Source: DASRDS01 sp035652495 (GTDB lineage: Bacteria > Gemmatimonadota > Gemmatimonadetes > Gemmatimonadales > Gemmatimonadaceae). Taken from it: DNA of 19,594 bases. A program made the translations under genes and the position numbers. Position 1 is the first letter of the stretch. Each line of letters opens with the position of its first letter. Below, one piece after another: positions 1 to 6,363 of this stretch. Location: positions 1 through 19,594 of the forward strand of contig DASRDS010000183.1 in assembly GCA_035652495.1 (NCBI GenBank), written 5' to 3'. The notes under the pieces are model-generated. The model saw only the letters and a list, made by a program, of their open reading frames with translations. It was not told the origin of the DNA and did not search any database.

Positions 1-99
1 GCGACACATCATCTGCACACTGTACAAGTCTCGATGCGCCTTGATGAATTCGTAGGCCGAGCGGACTCTCCCGGGGATCAGGTGTTTGGACTTCGGCAT
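1..99 (-). CDS. IS3-family transposase OrfB, N-terminal part (runs off the window)
   Basis: The reverse strand reads MPKSKHLIPGRVRSAYEFIK, then AHRDLYSVQMMCR, up to the window edge. The pattern Y-x-F-I-x-A-H-R-x-x-x-x-V-x-x-M-C-R is the characteristic start of IS3-family OrfB, the DDE transposase subunit, ahead of its HTH_21 segment. The ATG has a good ribosome binding site (GGAGGAG, 104-108 region). Upstream, 100-130 reads like the tail of OrfA (ASAFF-AEE-type residues) but only with a one-base shift, and a full OrfA does not fit because the probable IS end lies at 132-156. The element therefore seems internally deleted. Whether OrfB is intact beyond the left edge cannot be seen. Confidence 0.75.
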   Translation of the reverse strand, partial: MPKSKHLIPGRVRSAYEFIKAHRDLYSVQMMCR

Positions 100-123
100 C
101 GCTCCTCCGCGAAAAGGCGGATG

Positions 124-615
124 CTAGCGTCTGTCCACTAAGTCCTGGGAACTCCATGATGGCGTCGTGAAGGCGAGAATCGCCAGATACGTGAAGCCCG
201 GGTTGCCGACGTGTGGAACGAGCGATAGCGACACGTCGACCTCCGCCAGCTTGTTGGCCGTCGCGCTGAAGGATGTCGGCAGCGGGCCGACGCAGGCGCC
301 GGCGGCGGCGCCGTTGTTGTCGGCCGGGCAGACATACAGAGACAGCACACTGGCCGCGTCGGTGCTGCCCGGAATGAGCGCGACTTTTGCGCTGAGAAGG
401 TCGGTCAGATCGCTGGGCGTGGCCCAAACGAACCCGACGACCCCGGCTGGTGTGACCGGCCAGAACGCGTTGCTCGCGACCTCCAGGCCGCCGAGATCCT
501 GCTGGGATGTCCGCGTCAACCACACATCATTCGCCCGTGACCGCCCGGCGAGCGCCAGCACGAATAGCGGAAGCAGAGCACTGAGCAGGCAACGGCGGCG
601 CCGGTCGCTGATCAT
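124..615 (-). CDS. Secreted hypothetical protein, 3' end replaced by IS sequence
   Basis: A 163-aa protein with a clear signal peptide: an Arg-rich n-region (residues 2-8), a Leu/Ala core (9-23) and cleavage likely after GRSRA, about residue 28. The mature part is beta-rich (VGFVWATPSDL, ALIPGSTDAASVLSLYV) with two Cys (about residues 95 and 107). It resembles small exported beta-sandwich proteins that I associate with Acidobacteriota, but I cannot name a function. The last ten residues (WSSQDLVDRR) are encoded by the probable IS3 inverted repeat at 132-156, so the native C-terminus, normally continuing after a phrase like AFTTP, is lost. It may be non-functional. Confidence 0.6.
   Translation of the reverse strand: MISDRRRRCLLSALLPLFVLALAGRSRANDVWLTRTSQQDLGGLEVASNAFWPVTPAGVVGFVWATPSDLTDLLSAKVALIPGSTDAASVLSLYVCPADNNGAAAGACVGPLPTSFSATANKLAEVDVSLSLVPHVGNPGFTYLAILAFTTPSWSSQDLVDRR
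132..156 (-). repeat. Probable left terminal inverted repeat of the IS3-family element
   Basis: Read on the minus strand, this 25-nt stretch begins TGGAGTTCCC and ends TTAGTGGACA. It has the usual layout of IS3-family ends, TGRA/TGGA at the tip and TGGACA on the inside. It sits just upstream of the OrfB start, and the ORF of the neighbouring secreted protein runs straight into it. The matching right end would lie outside the window, so pairing was not verified. Confidence 0.5.
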
Positions 616-693
616 GTCGGACTCGTCGCGAAAGGGTGTTTCGACCGCTGTTGTCGCAAAACAGCTGAGCCCGGCATTCGGACGCGTGGGTTT

Positions 694-1030
694 TCATTCA
701 AACAACGAAAGATCGCGTAAGGGCAAACTGTTCTCGAGAGGGGACTTTTCTTCGGTCGCGTTGAGGTGTTGGTAAGTTGCCGTCGCGGCGGCGTTGGAGA
801 CGATGGCGGCGCGGCAGCTCGCCAAGCCTGAGCTCTCGCTCGACTGATGCCGGAAGTCGTGCGGTGCGTCCGGTGCAGCCGGCGGCAGCACATGCCTTGC
901 GCCACGCTTTGTTGAAGCCGCTCTCCGTGATGCGCTGGCCCGCGTTCCCGCCCTCGGTGTAGCAGAACACGTATCGCACCATCGTGCCGCTCGCGCGCAG
1001 GGTCGCGGCCACGGCTTGCTGCGCTCGACG
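694..1030 (-). pseudogene. Tyrosine recombinase (phage-type integrase), C-terminal half, frameshifted
   Basis: Reading down from about 1030, one frame gives RRAQQAVAATLRASGTMVRY, then VFCYTEGGNAGQRITESGFN and KAWRKACAAAGCTGR. This is the catalytic-domain block preceding the HxxR motif. Near 865-870 the homology jumps to the next frame, which gives APHDFRH (HxxR box) and later TATYQHLNATEE (candidate nucleophile Tyr). The intact reading therefore needs at least one indel. The N-terminal arm-binding and core domains are absent. A complementary N-terminal catalytic fragment in the same orientation lies at 9425-9750. Confidence 0.65.
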
Positions 1031-1111
1031 AGTCGTCGTGGCAATTGCGACGACAACGCCGTGGTCGAAAGCTGGTTCTCGACGGTGAAGGACGAAGACG
1101 GCGAGCGCTCC
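1022..1111 (+). pseudogene. IS3-family transposase C-terminal scrap
   Basis: The plus strand reads STSRRGNCDDNAVVESWFST followed by VKDEDGER, close to the near-universal S-M-S-R-K-G-N-C-x-D-N-A-x-x-E-S-F-F-x-T-L-K block of IS3/IS150 OrfB. The E in DNAVVES corresponds to the last acidic residue of the DDE triad. Homology starts abruptly about where the recombinase remnant on the other strand ends, and stops after about 30 residues. No inverted repeat could be identified on either side. It is on the opposite strand to the OrfB start at 1-99, so it is not simply the other end of that element. Confidence 0.75.
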
Positions 1112-1324
1112 TTGGGCAGATCAGCCCCGCGGAGTCGAGCGACGTGCCACTCGCACGGCGTAACTAATCCGTCCCACCAGATCGGATCGCGCCCAGAACA
1201 CCGGTGCGATTGATATGCCGATCCTTCGTCCAATCGCAGGCACGCATCGAGCGACGAAGACCGCCGCGGCCATGCGCGGACTCGCGACGCTGTTGAACGT
1301 GGTTCGCCTTTGCGCGCGGCAGTG

Positions 1325-1507
1325 TCAACGAACAACTGGCCCGCCGCCGAAGTTCCCCGTGAGCCACAGGATCAACACGATGAGCAGGACGAGGCCGAGC
1401 AGTCCGCCGCCGTAGTGGGGTGCGCCCCATCCGGCACCGCGGCCGTAGTAGTAGCCGCCACCGCCGCCGAACAGCAGCACCAGGAGGACGATTAATACGA
1501 TCAACAT
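1325..1507 (-). CDS. Small Gly-rich membrane peptide
   Basis: A 60-aa protein made of two hydrophobic helices: residues 1-13 (LIVLIVLLVLLF) and 36-50 (LLGLVLLIVLILWL). They are separated by a Gly/Tyr loop (GGGGGYYYGRG...HYGGG). It resembles the tiny hydrophobic Gly-rich proteins (DUF3309-like) often found beside CsbD- and BON-type stress genes. It is the last member of a minus-strand run of stress-type genes, about 90 bases after the 45-aa gene. The Shine-Dalgarno is weak (GTGGTGTG). Its function is unknown. Confidence 0.6.
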   Translation of the reverse strand: MLIVLIVLLVLLFGGGGGYYYGRGAGWGAPHYGGGLLGLVLLIVLILWLTGNFGGGPVVR

Positions 1508-1597
1508 GCGTCACACCACTTGATTTGTCGATGATTCCACACTGGGCCGCGCGCCGCGCGGGGACATGGACATCGCGCGGCGCGCGCTTACCGCCGC

Positions 1598-1735
1598 CTA
1601 CTTACCCTGCTTCTTGATCGCGTCGCCGGCGTTCTTCACGCGTTCGCCGGCCTTTTTCGCGGCGTCTTTTGCGGCATCGGCCGCCTTGTCGGTGCCCGTC
1701 TTAATCGTGTCAGCCGCATCATCGATCTTGGACAT
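1598..1735 (-). CDS. 45-aa Ala/Lys-rich LEA/CsbD-like protein
   Basis: The reverse strand encodes MSKIDDAADTIKTGTDKAAD, then AAKDAAKKAGERVKNAGDAI and KKQGK, a 45-residue protein with no Cys, Trp or Pro. It is an amphipathic helix with loose 11-residue periodicity (AxDxxKxxxDK / AADAAKDAAKK), like group-3 LEA or CsbD-type hydrophilins, which accumulate under desiccation or osmotic stress. The ATG has a strong ribosome binding site (AGAGGAG, 8 bases upstream). It lies 58 bases after the Gly-rich general-stress gene and 90 before the 60-aa membrane peptide, so it is probably co-transcribed. The role is inferred from composition only. Confidence 0.7.
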   Translation of the reverse strand: MSKIDDAADTIKTGTDKAADAAKDAAKKAGERVKNAGDAIKKQGK

Positions 1736-1793
1736 ATCACCCACTCCTCTCGGCGAACGAACAACGTCGCGATGCGTGCCGTGTCCGTTGCGG

Positions 1794-2495
1794 TTAGTCG
1801 ACCTTCGGGAATCGAGTACGGTCGGTGTCGATGATGATCGTGTCGACGCCCTCGCCTCTGGCGATCACCTGTTCTCGTTCGGGCGATCGCTCGGTCTCGC
1901 GAATGCCGTCAGCGCGCGCGGTGTCGGTCAAGCTGCCCGAGCGAAGCATTGGCTTGTCCGCATTCTGGATGTCACCGCTTTTCTCCGATGCCGATGCGAT
2001 GTCCTGGGCACCGGTCTGTTCGAGAATGCGCTTCGCTTTGTCCGTCCAGTCGCTGTTGTCCGAATGCACCGACAGCAGGATGCCGCCATTCTTCACGCGG
2101 CCTTCATACCGCTTGGCTTCGTATTCCGGAATCCCCATGCCAATGAGCGCACCAGTCAGTCCGCCCACCGCACCACCTACGCCGACGCCCGCGAGGGCCG
2201 CCATGATCGGCCCGGCCGCGATAAATGGCCCCAACCCAGGGATCGCGAGGGCGCCGATGCCCGTCAGCCACCCAAGCACGCCGCCAATCGCCGCCCCAGT
2301 GCCGGCGCCCGTCGACGCGCCTTCGGGCGCTTTGGTGCCCTTTTCGTGTGCGAAGTCTTTGGTGCCTTCGTTCTCGGGCAATAGTGCCGAGATGTCGGTG
2401 CTGCGGAAGCCAGCCTGTTCCAATGCCGCGACGGCGGTCTCCACCGCGGACTGACTCGTGTAAATACCAAATACGGCTGTATTTTTGCCGGCCAT
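1794..2495 (-). CDS. General stress protein (YflT/GSP17M-like) with Gly-rich hydrophobic hairpin
   Basis: A 233-aa protein. Residues 5-45 (AVFGIYTSQSAVETAVAALE...ALLPEN) form a ferredoxin-like alpha/beta unit typical of general stress protein 17M. Residues 60-122 are a Gly/Ala-rich hydrophobic double segment (GAAIGGVLGWLTGIGAL, then AGVGVGGAVGGLTGALIGMG), probably a membrane-inserting glycine zipper. Residues 123-167 (PEYEAKRYEGRVKNGGILLS, then VHSDN) repeat the alpha/beta theme. A polar tail of about 65 residues ending FPKVD is longer than I expect for the family. The start has AAGGAG seven bases upstream, and its ATG overlaps the BON gene's stop codon (TAATG), implying translational coupling. 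Confidence 0.8.
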   Translation of the reverse strand: MAGKNTAVFGIYTSQSAVETAVAALEQAGFRSTDISALLPENEGTKDFAHEKGTKAPEGASTGAGTGAAIGGVLGWLTGIGALAIPGLGPFIAAGPIMAALAGVGVGGAVGGLTGALIGMGIPEYEAKRYEGRVKNGGILLSVHSDNSDWTDKAKRILEQTGAQDIASASEKSGDIQNADKPMLRSGSLTDTARADGIRETERSPEREQVIARGEGVDTIIIDTDRTRFPKVD

Positions 2496-2908
2496 TATCG
2501 CTCCTTCGACGCTGACGCTGGTTTGCGCGACGCTTTGCTCGTGTCGGTGACGCGAATCTGATTACGCACGTTGCCCGCGCCTGCGATGTCGATCGCCTTT
2601 GCCTCGACGAGCTGTTTCTCGGCCGGGTTTTGAACGGGCCCCTTCAGCGTGACCCTTCCACCGCGCGTGATGATCTTCACGTTGTGGGCGTTGGTCGAGA
2701 GTGCCTTGTCGGCCACGATCGCGCGGCGAATCTGCCGCGTGATATCGACATCGTGCGTCGCGTTTGACTGTTGGTCTGCGGTCTTCGCGTCCGGCCTGCG
2801 ATCGCCTGCATTCCGTGCCGTGTTATCGGGTGCCTGTGCTCCGACGGCCACGACACACGCCACGCCAATCGCGACCACCATGAGCCGCCGAAGTGCGGCT
2901 GTTTTCAT
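2495..2908 (-). CDS. Exported BON-domain protein
   Basis: A 137-aa protein beginning MKTAALRRLM with a signal peptide (hydrophobic core 9-23, cleavage near VGAQA). A polar linker (26-52) is followed by one BON domain, about residues 53-122: DITRQIRRAIVADKALSTNA, then VKIITRGGRVTLKGPVQNPA with the conserved Gly90, ending VRNQIRV. BON proteins are usually periplasmic and associate with envelopes or phospholipid; many are induced by osmotic stress (OsmY family). The chosen ATG has CGGAGG seven bases upstream; a longer reading to 3070 has no such site and would bury the signal peptide. It is first in the stress cassette and overlaps the next gene by one base. Confidence 0.85.
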   Translation of the reverse strand: MKTAALRRLMVVAIGVACVVAVGAQAPDNTARNAGDRRPDAKTADQQSNATHDVDITRQIRRAIVADKALSTNAHNVKIITRGGRVTLKGPVQNPAEKQLVEAKAIDIAGAGNVRNQIRVTDTSKASRKPASASKER

Positions 2909-3243
2909 GCAAAACCTCCGAGCGCCGGAACTGTGCAAGGCAAGGGCCGCGGTAGGCACCATAGAGATGAAGCGAGTCGAAGGGCTGCCGTATCCGGACG
3001 CCTTAACCCCATAGGAACAACAAGGCCGATTCGCGCAAGAAAATGCTGCCGTCGGGCGTATTCTCGACACCCGTGTTCGGCGGTCGCTGTTTCGGCGGTT
3101 CGATGACTCGGGAGTTTCCTCCTATAGTTGGCATTTCATTTCCGACATGCACCTCGCCGAACTCCACCGGGTGCGACGTTGTCCTCGACAGCTGATCCAC
3201 GCGATGGTTGGGTCTGAGCTGCTGCCGGGCTTGACAATCGCAC
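2909..3243. other. Intergenic, no gene recognised
   Basis: 335 bases upstream of the BON gene that should contain the promoter of the stress cassette. Open frames here lack a ribosome binding site and show no family resemblance. A TTGACA at 3231-3236 (plus strand) has no matching -10 at the right spacing. No clear promoter was identified for either strand. Confidence 0.4.
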
Positions 3244-3390
3244 TCACATCGAGCCCTTCTGCGCACCAGCGTCTGTCTGTCCTTCGATAGCCGTGACACC
3301 AATCGGCGGCTGCACCGCTCGCCGAATTGCGGGCACGCGCACGACGAACGTCGCGCCATGGCCATCGCCTTCATTGTGTGGCCGTGGCAG
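3244..3390 (-). pseudogene. Histidine-kinase C-terminal remnant
   Basis: The minus strand reads RPHNEGDGHGATFVVRVPAI, continues RRAVQPPIGVTAI and ends at a TGA at 3244-3246. The segment HNEGDGHGATFVVRVP matches the final strand of the HATPase_c domain in sensor kinases (typically VRAESEGEGRGATFTVRLP), followed by the short Pro-rich tail seen in some of them. The N, G1 and G2 boxes and the phospho-acceptor domain are absent upstream, where a degenerate repeat (3411-3449) begins instead. It is a leftover of about 40 codons, not a gene. Confidence 0.5.
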
Positions 3391-3410
3391 CGATCGTCGA
3401 CTCCGCGTGG

Positions 3411-3449
3411 TGGAACTTCCGCTGAAAGGATTGATGGTGGTAGATCGCC
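3411..3449 (+). repeat. Degenerate dispersed repeat, copy A
   Basis: This 39-nt stretch matches 6155-6193 at 33 of 39 positions (counted by eye). Weaker similarity extends about 12 bases to the left, from a shared GACTCC. Read in frame on the plus strand it gives VELPLKGLMVVDR, against VDLPLNGLTVGDR in the other copy. Four of the six differences fall at third codon positions, suggesting a fragment of a once-coding sequence rather than a structural DNA repeat. Family unknown. Confidence 0.55.
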
Positions 3450-3556
3450 GTGGTCAAGAGGACGAGGCACGGCGCACTGGCCTCACCGGGCGCGTCCTCG
3501 ATCGGCAGAGCCTCGCCTCGGATGAACACGCGTCGGTCGCGATGCGTCACGCGCAT

Positions 3557-4210
3557 TTACCTGATCCAATCGACAGCGTGATCCAACAGATCCTGCGGAT
3601 CGGCGTAGATGGCCGTCGAGCCCTGAAGGTGACGGTCGTCCCATCCCCCGCATCGCAACGCGATCGCGTGCACGCCCGCGCGCACGGCTGCTTCCACGTC
3701 GTACGGCGTGTCGCCGATCATCAGCGCCCGCTGTGGCGGCGCGCCGGATTTCTTCAATGCGGCGGCGACGATGTCCGGATCCGGCTTCGAGCGAGCCGCG
3801 TCGTCCGACGTCGTGGCCTGTGGCGCGAGCGCCTCGGCGCGGCAGATCTCGAGCAGCGCTCTCACCTCATCCTGCGTCGCGGAGGTGGCGACATGGACTC
3901 TCAGCCCGCGGTCCAGTAACCATGCGACGAATGCCGCCGCACCGCGGGTCGGCTTCAGCCCTGGCAGGTAACGACGCTTGAAGATCTCGGTGCGGGCTTC
4001 CGAGATCTTCTGGCCCTCGGCAGACTCGGCGTCGAGCGAGGCGATCTCCAGCAGCAGCTTGTCGCCACCTTTGCCAATGAGCGGGCGAATCATGGCCGAT
4101 GGGTAGTCTCGACCGAACTGCGCGAACGCCTCCGACCAGGCCGCCGCATGCGCCGCATTGCTGTCGACAAGCGTTCCGTCAATATCCAGCAGAACCGCGT
4201 CGTATTGCAT
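3557..4210 (-). CDS. HAD-superfamily phosphatase (phosphoglycolate phosphatase / beta-phosphoglucomutase-like)
   Basis: A 217-aa cytosolic hydrolase with all four HAD motifs. Motif I is DIDGT with nucleophile D9 and acid/base D11. Motif II is VATS at 107-110, motif III K142 in SKPDPD, and motif IV GDTPYD with D167 and D171. The helical cap (about residues 16-85) makes it a C1-capped subfamily I member, like phosphoglycolate phosphatases or beta-phosphoglucomutases; the substrate cannot be assigned. Length is normal. The ATG at 4210 lacks a good Shine-Dalgarno, but DxDGT beginning at residue 9 fits family starts. It stands alone, between the kinase remnant and a hydrolase pseudogene on the other strand. 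Confidence 0.9.
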   Translation of the reverse strand: MQYDAVLLDIDGTLVDSNAAHAAAWSEAFAQFGRDYPSAMIRPLIGKGGDKLLLEIASLDAESAEGQKISEARTEIFKRRYLPGLKPTRGAAAFVAWLLDRGLRVHVATSATQDEVRALLEICRAEALAPQATTSDDAARSKPDPDIVAAALKKSGAPPQRALMIGDTPYDVEAAVRAGVHAIALRCGGWDDRHLQGSTAIYADPQDLLDHAVDWIR

Positions 4211-4338
4211 CGCCGGCTTCGGCGCAAGACTTAGGCCGTCTGGGGCGGGCCGACCTATCCGTTGGAACCACCGAGGCGTCCGGAATGGACAACATCGGCC
4301 GTCGAGCTCGGCGGGTTGACCTGTCAGTTCGCCTTTGG

Positions 4339-4927
4339 TAATTGAGACGGGGTCACATCGCGAAGGCGCGACCTGATCTGTTCTATGCGTACGTGGGTTC
4401 GGGGCAGGCCGTGAATCAGGGCTTGTTCAAGGCCGTGGCATATTGGCAGCTGCTCGCCGAAGCGCGAGGGCGAAACGATCGCAAGGCGATCGGCGAGCTC
4501 GAAGGCGAACGGTCCACCACCGTACGACACCGTCGCGAAGGCAAGTGTGCACACGAAGTGGGCAAACGCGTACGAGGCAGGCCAACCGTCGACCACCCAG
4601 CTCGCGTCAATCGTCTTGTTCGACTCCGAAGCCGGCGTCGGGGATCTACGCGACTATGTCGGGGTATCGTGACAAGCCAGGATCACTTCAGGGAAGCCGT
4701 CGATCGCGAGGACTTACGCGCCCTCGGCACCCGTTTCGACGTGCCGTTCTTCATCTCCCAGGGTGCGCAGGATAACGTCACACCCGTGGTGCCCGTGCGG
4801 GATTACTTCGAGACCATCCGCTCACCGGAGAAAGAGATGGTCGTCATCCCCGCCGGCGGTCAGAACGTCGCGACGACGATGAGCGGCGAGTTTCTGAAGC
4901 TGCCCGTCGATCGAGTCAAGCCGCTAA
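4339..4927 (+). pseudogene. Alpha/beta hydrolase (proline-iminopeptidase-like), truncated and frameshifted
   Basis: Three frames must be joined. The first gives GHIAKARPDLFYAYVGSGQA then KAIGELEG (4345-4508). The second gives GPPPYDTVAKASVHTKWANA then LFDSEAGVGDLRDYVG (about 4511-4668). The third gives GIVTSQDHFREAVDREDLRA then FDVPFFISQGAQDNVTPVVP and onward to GEFLKLPVDRV (4663-4924). This is the C-terminal two thirds of an alpha/beta hydrolase: the QGAQDNVTP segment carries the catalytic Asp. The usual GHN at the catalytic His reads GGQN, so the His is lost. The N-terminal part with the nucleophile elbow is missing. With truncation, two frameshifts and a lost His, it is certainly inactive. 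Confidence 0.85.
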
Positions 4928-5191
4928 GCGGCTCGTGCCCGTCAATCCAGGACCGTCAATCGCGCCGGCGATGGCGTCGTACAGTTGACCGTCGCGCTGC
5001 CGGTGCGCCACGCGTGTGAAGCCGGCGGCCGCGCTCCGTCACGATTGATTGCTGCCCACTTGAGTGTCGGGCACCGATTGGAAGAGTGCCCTTCGAGACG
5101 GCGCGCGCGGCGCTCGCCGATAAAAGGAATCGCCATCCGAAGCACTGTCGCTTATAGAATAATCGCCACGCAGGCAGCGCAAAAGGAACAT

Positions 5192-5971
5192 ATGACCGAA
5201 GTCGCCGCGCCTATGCAGCCGCGCCTTCGAAGACTCGAGACTCTCTGGCGCGGACACGTTTTTTTATTCGATAAGCCACCCGGCTTACCGACCTACGGCT
5301 CCGCTGCCGGAGTGCGACTGCTGCTACTGGTTGCCGGACTCGAGTTGGTCCACCTCGCCTTCAGCCACGACACGTTGCTTGCGGGCGTGAATGCTTACGC
5401 TCTCCTTGGGATTCCACTCCCGCCATTTTGGTTTCAGGCTCCCATTTTGCTCGCTCTGGCGCTACTGTCGGTCCGTTTTGTCGCTGGACTTCAATGGCCT
5501 GAAATCGGTCTTCATCGGTTTGGCGAGTGGAACGCGACGGAGACGTCGTATTTCATCCAAGTCGTCTTCGTCGCCGGCGTCGTGTTTCCGATGATGTTCG
5601 CTCATCGGCTGCGGATGGTGTTTGCCCAATCTTCGGCGGCGAGCATTCTGTGGACGACGTTTGTCCCTTACATGTTCTGGGGATTTCATCAAGAAGTGCT
5701 CTACCGCGGGATGTTGCAGACGGAACTGGTTCGTCGTTGGGGGGCGGTCGTCGGCATCATCGTCGCCAACGCGCTGTACACGTTCGGTCCCCAACACTTC
5801 TACTACTTCTTCTCCGCGAGGTCACTCGCCGCCTCGCAGTTCGCGTCGATTTACGCGATCGGACTGGTGTTCGCCATGGTGTTTCGACGGTCTGGCAATC
5901 TTTGGCTTGTCGGCGTGATGCACGCAATCGGCAACTCCATCATTGCGGGCACATTCGGCGCGATCCGGTAA
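5192..5971 (+). CDS. CPBP-family intramembrane metalloprotease-like protein
   Basis: A 259-aa polytopic membrane protein with hydrophobic segments near 39-57, 82-98, 121-137, 150-164, 185-197, 217-231 and 237-254. The CPBP (Abi) signature is present but altered. Motif 1, normally EExxxR, reads Q167-E168-V-L-Y-R172; motif 2 is F198-G-P-Q-H202; motif 3 is H244-A-I-G-N248. Family members are Rce1-like proteases acting in the membrane, and some mature or give immunity to peptides. The changed first Glu could alter catalysis, or this may be a natural subgroup. The start at 5192 is chosen for AAGGA six bases upstream; an AT-rich TATAGAATAAT element at 5153-5163 may be the -10. It is monocistronic. 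Confidence 0.85.
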   Translation: MTEVAAPMQPRLRRLETLWRGHVFLFDKPPGLPTYGSAAGVRLLLLVAGLELVHLAFSHDTLLAGVNAYALLGIPLPPFWFQAPILLALALLSVRFVAGLQWPEIGLHRFGEWNATETSYFIQVVFVAGVVFPMMFAHRLRMVFAQSSAASILWTTFVPYMFWGFHQEVLYRGMLQTELVRRWGAVVGIIVANALYTFGPQHFYYFFSARSLAASQFASIYAIGLVFAMVFRRSGNLWLVGVMHAIGNSIIAGTFGAIR

Positions 5972-5975
5972 CCTT

Positions 5976-6018
5976 GCCGCCACTCGTGTTGAGCCTTGAC
6001 ACGCCATTCCGTGGCGGC
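5976..6018 (+). terminator. Possible terminator hairpin after the CPBP gene
   Basis: A perfect 8-bp inverted repeat (GCCGCCAC at 5976-5983, GTGGCGGC at 6011-6018) begins five bases after the CPBP stop. The 27-nt loop is long and no T-run follows, so it is at best a weak or Rho-assisted stop signal. Confidence 0.3.
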
Positions 6019-6363
6019 GACTGACCTCAGCACGATGCACGCGCGGCTCGGCGATGGCGGGCCGTCAACCTAAGGCCGTCAATCGCGGGGGCGTTGTCAT
6101 CACTGTTGATCGCGAGATACCGCACAAGAACTCGCAATTGGCGACTCCCGTGTGTGGATCTTCCGCTGAACGGCTTGACGGTGGGAGACCGCCATCGCTA
6201 GATGTGAACGCTATAGACGTTGTTCCGATTGCTCATCCGCCGTGTCCGGCGTTTGGCCGCTGACCATAACCAGTTTCGGTCCGCTCGGAGTCCTTCACTT
6301 CGGCCCGATCGTCGCACTCATTGGTTACTGGGTCTACGCCATACGCTCCGGGCCCCCACGCGA
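6019..6363. other. Intergenic with repeat copy B, otherwise nothing recognised
   Basis: This gap between the CPBP gene and the conserved hypothetical gene contains the degenerate repeat at 6155-6193. Short open frames lack ribosome binding sites and recognisable family features. Confidence 0.4.
6155..6193 (+). repeat. Degenerate dispersed repeat, copy B
   Basis: Partner of 3411-3449 in the same orientation, 33 of 39 matches by eye. The plus-strand frame reads VDLPLNGLTVGDR and hits a TAG a few codons later (near 6199). No flanking open frame extends the match, so it looks like a surviving scrap of a larger sequence. Confidence 0.55.
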
